Assembly (NCBI GenBank): GCA_005408345.1
Contig: SEMN01000352.1
Coordinates: 434,001 to 498,000 of the forward strand
From: Macquaria australasica
Taxonomy: Eukaryota > Chordata > Actinopteri > Centrarchiformes > Percichthyidae
Reading direction: 5' to 3'
DNA length: 64,000 bases
Positions 24,741 through 36,336 of the stretch are shown in pieces. A model generated the notes under the pieces. The model was not told the origin of the DNA. It saw nothing but the letters and a program-made list of their open reading frames with translations, and made no database searches. The position numbers and the translations under genes are program-made. The stretch's first letter is position 1; the number at the start of each line of letters is the position of its first letter.

Positions 24741-26998
24741 TGTATTATACTTTCAGTCTGGAATGCTTGACAAATTTCAATATCCTTAACAGCAAAACGA
24801 TATCTGAAAATCCACAAAACTCTATAAGAACATACATTTGCAGACCAATGTATGTCTCAGGTGTACCGTATACTCATATATTGAGAATGTTCCAAACCCG
24901 TCTTTTTGGTAAAATTATGATAATTAAACCACTTCGGTTCAAGGTTATGCATGAACCAGAAGTGCTGCTCTGCTGTCATTAGCCAACCTGACACTTCATT
25001 GCTGAAGGCTCTTTGAGAGAGCGACCATCAGGGTCGGCCACGTGAATGAATAAATTGCCACTGTGTTTGACTAGTACACAGGGGGGGCAACCAGCGCTGT
25101 GGATATTTAAGATTTAATGAGGCTTTCAATCCATACTCTTGTATTTAATTAATTAATGCTGGTTTGATGTGTGTTTCTATCAATTTATCCTTTTTTGTTT
25201 TAATTGTAGCTCATGGGATTTTCCCATCTTGTTTGTACTTATAATTGCAACATGTGTAAGGGTGCCCAGGCAACTCTCATAAGACCACTCTGTCGAAATA
25301 AACTTTTTTTCACGTAGGTAACAACCATGCCCAAACTGCAACTAAATAAACTTTCCCAGTGTTATTTCTAGATCTAGGTGATCTAGGTGTCACTGCATCT
25401 TTACTTTGTGACAAAAATGTGTCTTTGGGCTGTGCCAGAGTGGCTATTGTTCATGACAGACAACAGTGTTGAGCTCGGAGCTACAAGACATTTTACCCTA
25501 TGTCTGCCGGCACTTGACGTCAATGCCATATTAATACAGTTTCCTGTGATAAGGAGCTAATGATTAGCTAAGGGATTTATCAGAATTATCCCTGTGAAAA
25601 TGTAATCTTGTTTCTTTGTATTTATTTATCATCATCTTTTGAAACATTGCTAAATTAAAGGCTGGATCTAAGAGACTGTGCACTGCTATGGGATCATGTA
25701 AATAATCATATTTTGATGCATATGTGTGTTTGTGCTTGCATTAATTGTGCACGTATCTGCATTTGCATACTTAGCATGACATGAGTTTTCTCCACATTTC
25801 AGTCTTCCTCCATACCTCCTCCGCAAGCCCTTCAGTACGTAATTTAAAAGGCCCATAAGACAACACGAAACAATGTTTTCTCCTCCCTGTTTTCAGAGCA
25901 AGGGAATTACAAAATGTACCATGACACTGACATATGCTGCTGTTTTTCACCGCCTGGAAAATGGGGCCGTTATGTTTTTTTCCATTGATCAAAACATTAT
26001 TGGTTGTAATTCATAAATCTGTATTCTGAAAAAAGAGACATAATCTGTCACTGTAGAACAGATGTAATGCTTTTGAAGACTTACACACATGCACTGCCCT
26101 AGAAATGGGTCTGTGTGTGTGTGTCGCTGGAATATTGCCACTAATTACTCAGAATAAATCCAGTCCTTATTAAGGCATTTGACTGAAAAAGTGTGACAAG
26201 ATGCATAGTAATCTTCAGCAGTTGACTTGTTTATTACTGATGGCATTATGTGTTAAATGTTGATTTTTTTTTTTGGAGTTGTGCTGATGATGAAATATAA
26301 ATCCACACAGGCAGCTTTGATAGGCTATAATACAGTATGTGACAAATAAGGTGCATGTGATGAATATAACATGCATAATATATAAAACACAGTCATAATG
26401 TCTTATCAAAAGCTTTATGGCACATTCATTCTGTTCCTGTTTGAATAAATGTGTAAATGTGAGACAACCCACACTCCTCCCGCAGTGCTCACACGTTCGC
26501 TCAGGTGAATTTCAGACATTAAATTGGCACTAAGTGTGAATGTGTTGGTTTGGCTACAGGTTAGCTTTGTGACAGACTGGAAGAATAGCAGGTAAACACC
26601 CTGGACAAGTCACCAATGTATGCTAGGAAAGGTTCCAGCAACCTTGTCGTGTCATTAAAATGTATCTTTATGTGTAAAATAGAGAATGAAAAATAACAAA
26701 TCCTAGTAATCCTAATGAAAACCTAGCTTGTTAGATCGTACTAGCAACTGACCAGTTCAGACTGATTTGTCAGTTTTGCTTTTACACATTTATCATTAAT
26801 TTGACATTATGCCATTAAAGGGGTATAATTTAATATTGCACTTCCATAAAGTTGGGGGACTTGCAGGAGACAGATTACAGATTACACACAGATGTATAGA
26901 TACTTGTAATCCCTAGTGTGTGTTAAGCTCCAAAAACAATAGATCCTACACTTCCCATAATGCAACTCAAAGGTGTCTTTTTTTTGCCATGTTATCCG

Positions 26999-27520
26999 TG
27001 TGGCTCTAGTGATGGCAATGTCAGGCAGTGGTGGACACTTTGGTCCAGTGGTGAATATCTATTAGATGGATTGCCATTCATTTTGTGCAAACATTCATGA
27101 TCCCCAGAAGATGAATCCTACTGATTTTGGTGATCCTCTTACTGTTTTTCTAGCGCCACCATGAGGTTGACAGTTTTTGGTGAAATAACTTAACAACTGT
27201 TGAATGGATTACCATGAAATTTGGTGCAAACATTCATGTTTCCCATTAGATTTGGTTAGCTGAAAGGAAAATTATGAATTTGGTGATCTCTCACATTTTC
27301 ATCATTATTAAGTCAAATGTTCAATCTGTCCAATACTTTGGTTTACAACCAAATACATGCAAAACTAATCACATTACCATTAGCCTTAGCCATACTTTGT
27401 GTTCTAACACACACATTCTAACACACTAAACTAAGATGGAGAACACGGTAAGCATTATACCTGTGCCTAAGTACAGCCTGACAGAGCCGCTAGCATGGCT
27501 GTAGGCTCTCTATGCGTGGT
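26999..27520 (+). repeat. Interspersed repeat family R1, second plus-strand copy
   Basis: Contains gtggacactttggtccagtg, agatgaatcctactgatttt, tctagcgccaccatgaggtt, ataacttaacaactgttgaa and gctagcatggctgtaggctc. Same order and orientation as 24231-24740, about 2.8 kb away, with more divergence. Confidence 0.7.
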
Positions 27521-28480
27521 AAACACCCACATCTTTCAAATTCCACATCACCAGTTTGTAACTCAGGCTTTACATTAAAAAATTGAAGTCTCTAGGCCCA
27601 AAACGAGATTGTCACTTGACAAAGCTCCTTCAAAGGCACAGAGGACATTATTTTCACAGACTGGTGCTCTGTTTTTTCAGGTGAAATTCCACATGACTAG
27701 TAAACAGATATCAATGTGTAAAATTCCCTTTTAGGCATCATGCAAGGATAAGGAACAAAAATGCAATCGTGAAAAATATCACAAAAAAAATATCAGCTCA
27801 AAACAAAATAACATTACTGCTAAAGATCTATTACATTAGCAATAGAGCTAATATGCAGACATGACAGATGCTCAATATGCATGTGCTGAAAATCATTTAA
27901 ACTGCATGTAAAAGTAAAAAAGGTAGTATGGAAGATGCTCCTGTAGCATACCAGAGACAATATTTAGACAGACAGATGGATCTGATGGTGTGCGACTGGA
28001 CGACCTCTGTTTTCAATCAGTGCTGAGGCCGACGATGTGCGGAGCCCGCATGAGATCCGAGCAGCAGAAGAACTGCAGTCAGACCAAAGTTCAAAAGAGT
28101 AATTTCAGCTCCATTTCCTCCAAAAAAAAAGGAAAGCCAGCTTATCGCTCCCACTGTTAGGGTTTGGATGTGATGGGTCACCTAACAGAGCTGTGAGGGA
28201 TCAATAACAATCCAACGCAGAGGAGGACAATAAGAGAAAAAAACGATGTATTCTTTTAGCACCTTTTCAACAAGGTGAGTGTCAGATTTTTCTCTTAAAA
28301 GCTAATCATCTCAAGAGGTTGACTTTAGGAAATAGGCTATGATTAGGAATGAGTAATGTGTGTGTGTGTGTGTTTGTATGCGTGTGTTTGTGTATGTGCT
28401 GGCCATCTGAATGGCTCTGTCCCACCTACTAGTACGCCATTTCAATCTGGGGAGCTTTTGCCAAGCACCTGAAATTACCC

Positions 28481-28482
<2 letters not shown>

Positions 28483-28542
<60 letters not shown>
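28483..28542 (+). repeat. (GT)n microsatellite, 60 bp
   Basis: About 30 uninterrupted GT units, followed directly by an X-box-like GTTGCCATGGCGAC (28541-28554). Confidence 0.95.
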
Positions 28543-28543
<1 letters not shown>

Positions 28544-28809
28544 GCCATGGCGACAGATGTGCGTGTTGGAGCAGAAGCGGAAAGGATCCATGCTCTACTC
28601 TAATCTGAGGCGGTGACTTCTTGTATCAGGCCTCTGTTACTGGCAGCCGATGAGCTCTTACAATTATGTGGATGTATAAAAATCGCAAGGGGGAATTTAT
28701 CTGAAGGTCTCTTGCACTGTAAAGACACACATCCTCCTCAGAGAAACCAGGTCAACTAATTCAGCTTCAGATCTAATAATACTCATCAGTAAACATATAA
28801 TCTTCCATC

Positions 28810-29030
28810 CAGCCTGGAAACATACGCTGAATCAGAGGAGAAAAAGCACAGACTTGTACTGTATTTCTGTTTGAGCTTCTGCCTCAAAGATGCACTGCTG
28901 CTGCATCTTTCTGATTCTGTATTCTGCTGAGTAACTTTGTTTTGGATGAGGTTACAGTAAACTGTAAATTCACCCACGCAGTCACGCATAATCGGGCATA
29001 AACAAGGCAGAGATGGAGAGAATAAAAGAG
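28810..29030 (+). repeat. Non-coding duplicated segment, copy A
   Basis: Homologous to 35877-36092 in the same orientation. The core at 28924-28979 matches 35983-36038 at 53 of 56 bases by eye. A second block, ataaacaaggcagagatgga, is identical in both. Flanks align loosely (agcctgga, ctgtttgagct, aaaga..gctgctgcatc). No open frame or transposon signature. It could be a rare repeat family or a duplicated regulatory element. Confidence 0.7.
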
Positions 29031-29599
29031 AAGTAGCCAATCACATAGCTCTGAAGCCACAAACAGCCCACTTCTCATCTGCAAGAAGGACCGCCTAGCA
29101 CTGATTAGCGGTTGTGCCTGGCAGTCACAGTCATCTCCAATTGCCTTGACTCACTTATCACAACAACGTGCAAATGTGCAAAAATCAGAAAAATACTACA
29201 CTCCTAATTTTGGCTCCAAAAGAGAACACAAAATGAAAACAAATGAATCAAATGAAGTAATGAATCATGCATCAGGTTTATCAGAGCATCAGAACATTTT
29301 AACTGTATGTCCATCACTGAAATATAAGCAAACTTGTTTTATTGTCAACAGTGAATGTATCCTATTAACTAGTATTGCCTGTGAAGACAAAGCCTGATGT
29401 AGATTTTTTTCCTCCGTAATGCTCCAATAAACGTAGCAGCATGAAAACCAAGAAAACTGCTAGCTAATATTAACATGAATGTAAACAAAGCAAACCCTTT
29501 ATGAAGAAGGAAATGCATTCAACAGGTTAATTAGGCCTTATTAGTTTATTTTAGTTTATTAGGATACACACAATGTGTTTTGAGGAGAAAGACTTAATA

Positions 29600-29748
29600 T
29601 AAATGTATTGTTATTATTGGGATTTTGTCTTTACTTGACACTTGACAGTGCTGAAAGAGACATGACGCACAGGGAGACGGAATTGAACCGAGGATGTTGT
29701 GGTTTTGTGGTATGTAGCTTAACCATTAGGCTACCACAGTGCTCCATG
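29600..29748 (-). mobile_element. tRNA-derived SINE, minus strand
   Basis: On the minus strand there is an A box TGGTAGCCTAATGG (29736-29723) and, 33 bp on, a B box GGTTCAATTCC (29689-29679). A C/T-rich body with catgtctctttcagc and the end ctgtcaagtgtcaagtaaag with acaaaatccc follow, a 3' end known from fish SINEs. The A/B boxes form an internal RNA polymerase III promoter. No cloverleaf acceptor stem, so not a functional tRNA gene. Confidence 0.7.
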
Positions 29749-30546
29749 AAAACGAAACTTTTGTTTGTTTACAAGAAAAAACACATGAATGAGTCACGGG
29801 TGACATGTTCCTTCATTCTGATGAACAACACTGCATTAAACTATATATACTTGGAACTAATGGGCTTGGGGCTGAGAGCAAACAGAGGGGAGAAGACTGA
29901 ATTATTGAGAGACAGACCAACACATTGTGGAATTTGGTCTTATCCTTTTAAATAATGCTGTCGACTCAAAGCACTCCTCTGAGTTGAGATGACTTGATTA
30001 TTGAATTTTATGTTGATTATGTTGAAGTGTAATCACTTGCAAATTGAGTGTACTATGTCCACTCACGCTTTTGGGAGTTTGAGTTAAAACTCTCTCAGAC
30101 GTGAGTTCGAACTTGGTGTACTCTGTATTGAGAAATGCCTTAAGTGAGCCAGCATGAACAATATGCAGTACTCACCTGGACAATGCTGATAAATTAATAA
30201 GACATGGTTGCAAACATGATAAATTGATTTTGTGATCTGTACTGTTTGTCTAATAATAAGCATTTAAAGATCGTTCTAATACGAGTTGTCTAGAGTGTTA
30301 GAAATCAGCATGTTATTTAGGGATTTGGGGTAAAAATACTGGGAAAAAAACAAACGGGAAACACTGCATAGGTAGCACAGCGTACCTGTAGCTTTTTTTT
30401 GCTTTTTTATCAGATAGCAGTTAGGGTACTAACTGGCATTCACATTTCACTGCCTGCAGAGACGGGCACTTCATCTTCCACTAATGCCATCTGCGAGCAC
30501 TGGCACCTTGCCCAGAGCAGGACGGACGAGCGGTTAGGGGCCCTGA

Positions 30547-30571
30547 GTGTGTGTGTGTGTGTGTGTGTGTG
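30547..30571 (+). repeat. (GT)n microsatellite
   Basis: About 12 GT units, with a second imperfect GT stretch to 30598. Confidence 0.85.
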
Positions 30572-31734
30572 CCCGCGAGTCTGTGAGTGTGTGTGTGAGA
30601 TGGAGAGTGAGAGTTAGTGAATGGCTGATTAAAATTAGTAAGCAGGTAAGTGAGTTGAGTTAATGAGGGCATGTTCATATATTGCAGCATTTGCTTTTAG
30701 AGCTCAGGTGGCACCAAATAACAGCCAGTTTCCTCTTTCATACAAAGTGTCGTGCAGTTTTTTTGGGAGCTGAGAATGTATTCCAAACCATCAACAGGAA
30801 ATAACTGCAAAATGCATGAGTTTACAGCTATGAGGGGAGAGATGTTGACATTTGTTGTTGGCCGGCACTTCCTCATAATTGGAGAGCCGAGCGGAACAAA
30901 ATAAACAAAAAGCAATTGGGAGTGATGGTCATATTTAGCTTTTCCCTCATGCATGGTCACCTGTCGTGGTTTAATCTGCTCCACCCTTCCCTTCTCCTTC
31001 ATATGCACCCGTTTCCTATATTCAGTATGTGTCATTCATTACTATCCTGTCGCTGCAAATATGCCATTCCTTACCTGCCCAGTAGTCACCACTGAGCCAT
31101 CATCCAACTCCTGCCTGTCATCTGACCTGCCTACCCAGCTGCTCTCCATTAACATTAGTCTCAGTTTATATAGTGAACTGTTGGCACTCACTGACCTCCA
31201 GACCATCCATGTAGTCCAGTTTTCTTTTCCCGCAGCATGCTTTTCATGTTCTGATGATCTGTTACCTAATTTTTGACACTCTGAAGGGATTTGTGAAAAA
31301 AAAAACTGACTAAAGCACTTTGCTGACTCTAATCGTACCTTTTGTCCGACTAAAGACTGCTCCATTTGCATTTCCCACTGATTCTTAATGAGCACAGTGA
31401 CACCTGTTAGAGTTAAGATGCTCGTTAAGAGTTAAGTTGTTAATCGCAGCAAAGAGTGCAGTCAATCATGCTTAGTTTTCCCCCTTCATCAAAATCTCTA
31501 ATTTGGCGATGTGTCAAGTCATTAAATATCTGTCCAGAAGACATGCTATCTGCCTACCCATGTGATTTTTGTTTACAAGCCCTGATTCACTTAGTTTGAA
31601 AATGTGAAAATAAATTAACCAAAAGTAAAAAAGCAAAGTCAACTCTTGCACTAATCGAAACAAAGAACTTACTTCCTGTGTTAAGACATTTGTCTTATTT
31701 TTGCTTGATTATATCTTTTCTGCTTCTTTAATGT

Positions 31735-31979
31735 CACTTTTGTGCTGCACACAATCTTTTTTTTCATATTAACAATGGATCAAATCACTATGTGTAACGT
31801 GAAAGGTGTAGCTTGTAGTGATGAACCCACACAGAATTATCGCCAGACTCTGCAGCTCGATGGTGTGTTTTATCATCTCTCAGCTAATTGTTTTGGTTTT
31901 ACAGCCCACAACTGTACTGTTTATGGTTCAGTCTTACAGTTCTCATCAACCCTGCTTCCAGCGTCAGCAGGTAGCTCTG

Positions 31980-32010
<31 letters not shown>

Positions 32011-32300
32011 AATGCTGTGATAAACCCACTGTACTCTACCTGCCCATCACCAAATGGAAAATCAACCAAGTTAGCAACTAGCTGGTCAACAGAGTTGAGC
32101 ATTTTGTGGTTAAAAAAAAAAAAGCTAAGAAATTGGTGGAGATCAAAACAGAGCTACAAGAAGAGTAATTACTGGACTTGCATTCACCAGGTGGTCAAAA
32201 ACACAACTCCAGATGAACGCTAATGTTGCTCTGTGTCTGTCGGATGTGTAAATAGGAGTTTGCTAACATACTAGCTTTATAAAGTGTTGCAGGTTTTAAG
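31735..32300 (+). repeat. Interspersed repeat family R2, plus-strand copy carrying a T26 run
   Basis: Blocks tgtgctgcacacaatc, aacaatggatcaaatcacta, ggtgtagcttgtagtgatga, acctgcccatcaccaaatgg, ttagcaactagctggtcaac and gtcggatgtgtaaataggag all recur, on the other strand, at 42365-42875. A homopolymer of 26 T (31981-32006) has expanded where the other copy has gttttcagcaagaa. No coding capacity. Confidence 0.7.
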
Positions 32301-34511
32301 ATGTTGTACACTTCTTACTTGATGTTTGAGGTAAAGTCACATGTATGCTGTATGTAACTGTAAGCACTTCTTCTGTTCTAGATAGACAATTTTTACCCAC
32401 TGGCTAGGGACAACCAGTAAATCCTAGCCAGTTTACAGTAACTCTGGAGCATCTGTGTTACTGTTAACTGATGTGTGTTTTCTCTGTTGAATAAACCATC
32501 CAAGTGAATTCACAGCAAACAATAGAATGGGACAGAAAGGGCATACAGTTAACATCATAGCCTAAATATACTCATACATCAGATAAGACAGCAGACTCAC
32601 GACACAGGGAAGAATCTCATTCATCAGTCAGTTAATTATTGAATTAATGAGAAAGTGGATGACAGAGAGTGACTTTATGAGTAATGACTGAATAGGAGTG
32701 ACAAAAAGCCTGCATTTAAACTGCAGAAGATCAAGAGGATGAGTTTGAATGCTTTGCTCAAAGAATAAAATGGGCCATGATGATGACGGTGATGAAAAAG
32801 ATGAAGATTGTGTCATGTGGCTTTGCCTCGGGAAGGTTGGTGAGAATGAAGCAAAGTTATCAAAATGAGCTGTTACATATAAATACCAAAAAAATCTCAC
32901 CCTGTTGTTGTGACTCTGGTCAAAGCATTTTTAATTTCTTTCCCCCTCTCCAAACTGTTGCGAGCCCAGGACTTTCTTTTAACTCTAATTTCAAGTGAAG
33001 CTAACTATCAGGTCCTATTTTAACGGAGGGCAAGAGAAGGCAGCGGGAGCAGCATTATGCTTCTCATTATCACTGGATCCAACTGCACTTTTACCCCAGG
33101 CTACTGGCAAAGCTCATTAAAACAGGCCAACAATGGAGTCTCATTCTGACTCCCTCACACCAAACAGGAACTCAGAAAGTCAGACTCAGTGTGGAATGTC
33201 ACTGGCATGTTTCTCCCCCCCAAATTCTTGTACAAGTCATCTCTGCTGTCATGGTAGGAAGTAATTTTGAACTGCCATTCGGTAACTTCTGGGTGCTCCA
33301 GTCCTCACACCTTTTTAACAAGAAACACAACTCCCTATGGATCGTCCCTCCTTGCTTGGTCTTTTTGGGTGCCGTTTTGCATCCCCAATGAAATCAGGTC
33401 AAATACTTGGAGACAGATGCTGAGAGACCACAGCATCTCTCTTCACATAGCTATTTAAACTCTCACTTCACTTTACACGCTTACTTTCTGATGCTATTTC
33501 TGATGCCACCCAAGGTTAAATCATTAACTATTTTGTGACTATTTTGACAATTCTACCATAAATTGACCTCTGATTGCAAAAAGGAAATATTCAGGCATTC
33601 CTACAGATAAAGCATTCAAGTTAAAGAGTCAGTTCATGCAAATCACCCCTAGTGGTTTCTATCCGTGCAGATAGTTTTGTTTGTATGATTCTCCCCTGCG
33701 GCTGATAAATGTGTCTGTTTTTGCATGTTGTGCAGAAAGGGAAGCAGAAACCACCTATACTACAATACATGCATGTAATTGCACCATACTATTGTTGCTC
33801 CTGGCGTGCATGTATTAACTACTAGAATGGAAATTGCATGCTTTCATAAAATGAGCCCTCCACACATTCCTTGTCTCTCCTTGCGTTTATATACATGTAC
33901 ATATGTATCTGTGATGTGTACAGGTCTTTACGTGTGTGTGTTTTGACTTTTGCCTGAGAAATAAACCATAGATTTTTGCAGCTTTGGTAGTAGGAGGTCT
34001 CTGAAGTGTCTACAGTATGTGTGCATGTATGAATTCATAGGCATGTGCGTGCGTTTGATTATTTGTGTCTTAATTGTTTTCCCAGTAAGTCTCAGTGGAA
34101 ATCTATGTGAATAGGGCTGAGAGTGAGAGTAGTATAGAGAGTAAGAGTTATGGGAATAATGTGGAATAATGTGTAATATGACAGGAAACGGCTGAATTGG
34201 ATTTGGTATTAGCTGAGGGTTAATACACATTATTCTCTGTGTACCGGCTAGGATCCAGCCACAGCAATATTGATTTGAAACAGTGATCCGTCTTTGTAGT
34301 TGAGCCTGAACAGACAGCAGGAGAGACTCCGCTGAGCTAATAGAATTCACTCACCGACCTCCCTGCAAGTAAAGAACATGCAATGGGAGCACAGAGGTGA
34401 AGTGTGTGAGTGACAGAGTGAGTGTGTGAGGTTTTTGTTACTGTGCATCTGTTTTTGTGGTGTGGTGTTTGTGTTTGTCGAGAAGTCTCTGTAGGTGGAC
34501 TGCCTGTCTGG

Positions 34512-34532
34512 AGTGTGTGTGTGTGTGTGTGT

Positions 34533-34563
<31 letters not shown>

Positions 34564-34624
34564 CACATATTTGCATGTGTATTATTGTGAATATGGAGAA
34601 TGCATGAGTGCACATCTGCAAGTT

Positions 34625-34661
<37 letters not shown>
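34512..34661 (+). repeat. Two (GT)n microsatellites
   Basis: Runs at 34512-34562 (one CT interruption) and 34624-34661, within a GT-rich stretch that begins near 34400. Confidence 0.9.
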
Positions 34662-34665
<4 letters not shown>

Positions 34666-35218
34666 ATGTGAGGAGTTTAAGCAGTGTGATACCTCCCGGC
34701 GCCCCTCGTTCACCTATCCCCTAATCTCTGCCGACTCCCAAGTGAGATAACAGAGCTTACTGACATTTGAATATTCCGACTCCTCGGCTGGAATATCAAT
34801 TAAGACTGAGGCGGCGGTCGCAGCTTTCTCTTTCCTCTTCTTTCCTGCTGTGCTCGTTTCTCCTGTCACCCCAGTGGCCTGATTGTGTCGGGGTAAAAAA
34901 AGCCCCTCACTTCATGTGGACAGGGTGAAGGCTGACCAAATTTGCACCACCATGGGAGGTTTTTTAAAGTTTGTGCTGAGCTGGTCCTCTGTTCTCCATT
35001 CTCCAAGTGGCTGATTGTCTCCAGGCAATCGGGAGAGATAAGATGCAACGTTGGCGTTAGATAACAGATACCTTTCCTTTTGGATCTATGCTCTTTCCAC
35101 CGAGCGCCGTGCAATTTCGGGGGATTTGATTTGATTCAGTTTCCCTCTAATCTCCCTCCCTCATGCACATTAGAATGTGTGGAGCTGTGTGTGAAGTGTA
35201 GAATTGGGGTGGGGTGGA

Positions 35219-35249
35219 GTGGTGGTGGTGGTGGTGGTGGTGGGGGGGG
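35219..35249 (+). repeat. (GGT)n followed by G run
   Basis: Eight GGT units pass into nine G. The G-only strand could form a G-quadruplex. Confidence 0.85.
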
Positions 35250-35876
35250 GCTGATGAGAAATTTCCAGTTGCTTTGAGTAACGAGCAGCCTGAAAAAGGG
35301 AGGGTTGCATAAATCTGCATACATAACCCAAATGTAACCAAGAGCATATTGAAATAAAGTCATTCATCCTCTCTCTGTCAAGTCCTTCTGTCAACTTACA
35401 CTGGCCTTGCAAGAAAGTAAAATTACTACATTATTCATTATATTTGTTATAGTGTAGATAGAGCTGCAATGGAGCCACTTAGAAGATGATCCAGAAATGC
35501 TGAGAAGAAATGCAGTGTTATTCTTCCCCGCTAAATTCTATGCAATCAATTCAAACACAGTGGGAATTAGTGAAGCCCCGGAGCAAAGCAGTTCAAGAGT
35601 TATCAAAATCACTCCAATAAATGTTCTGGAGTTACAATTCAAAACTCAAACAAAAACAGTTGGACTCAGTTCTCTGCTCTGGGGGGGGAAAAAACAGAGA
35701 CAGAGGAGGGAGAGAGAGAGAGAAAATAGACGACGGAGAGGAGAAGGAGGGAGGTCGAACAGGAAGAGGCACAGAGAGGAAAGAGTGCAAGAGAGAGGAG
35801 AGGTGCAATAGTGAGAAATAGAGGCAGATATAGAAAAAAGAGAGTGGGATTGCTCTGGCAGAGCTCACTACCCTAC

Positions 35877-36092
35877 CGAGCCTGGAGATATACACTTGGT
35901 AAAAGGAACCTTTGACTTATTGTGTCCTGTTTGAGCTGCCTTCCCAAAGAAGCGCTGCTGCATCCATCTGACTCAAAAGAATCTGCTGAGTAACTTTGTT
36001 TGGGATGAGGTTACAGAAAACTGTAAATTCTCCCACGCGGTTGAGAATCATCCAGCATAAACAAGGCAGAGATGGAGGGAATAATAAAGCCT
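35877..36092 (+). repeat. Non-coding duplicated segment, copy B
   Basis: Partner of 28810-29030, 7059 bp away, collinear over about 215 bp. It lies between a purine tract (35690-35850) and a pyrimidine tract (36125-36265). Confidence 0.7.
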
Positions 36093-36280
36093 GAGCTCAT
36101 ATCTCTGCACCTCAAACAACAACTCATCATCCCTTCTCCTTCCTCTCACCCCATCCTGTTATTTTCACTCTCCCCCGTCTGCCCAACCTCTCCCTTTCTT
36201 TCTTTTTCTCTTCCCCTCTTGCCAACTCTCCCCTCTATCCACCCGTCCATCCTTCCCTCCCTCCCCACCTATCCACAGTT

Positions 36281-36336
36281 GTTGCCTTGGTAACAATACA
36301 AAGAGATTTTATTCGCAGCTCTGTCACCGTGGCAAC
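36281..36336. promoter_or_regulatory. Pair of RFX X-box sites, 42 bp apart
   Basis: GTTGCCTTGGTAAC (36281-36294) and GTCACCGTGGCAAC (36323-36336) both fit the X-box consensus GTNRCC-N2-RGYAAC at every position. The start-to-start distance is 42 bp, about four helical turns. A CpG-rich stretch (36365-36440) follows directly. RFX factors drive ciliary and some neuronal promoters. Binding is an inference; no adjoining coding exon is visible. Confidence 0.45.

Larger units (their letters stand above)
24741..28809. other. Non-coding between and after R1 copies
   Basis: AT-rich, with the 26999-27520 R1 copy and the 28483 microsatellite. The block 27960-28180 (cgacgatgtgcggagcccgc) has local CG dinucleotides, but no exon can be supported. 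Confidence 0.45.
29749..35876. other. Non-coding; R2 copy, GT microsatellites and a possible conserved block at 34690-35130
   Basis: 34690-35130 has higher complexity, CG dinucleotides (gaggcggcggtcgcag) and an inverted pair GAATATTCC..GGAATATC at about 34770-34797. No coding frame. The purine tract at 35690-35850 follows a G-rich triplet repeat. Confidence 0.4.

Noticed and set aside
29679..29745. A functional tRNA gene on the minus strand
   Set aside because: A and B boxes are present, but the acceptor stem does not close and a SINE-type tail follows.
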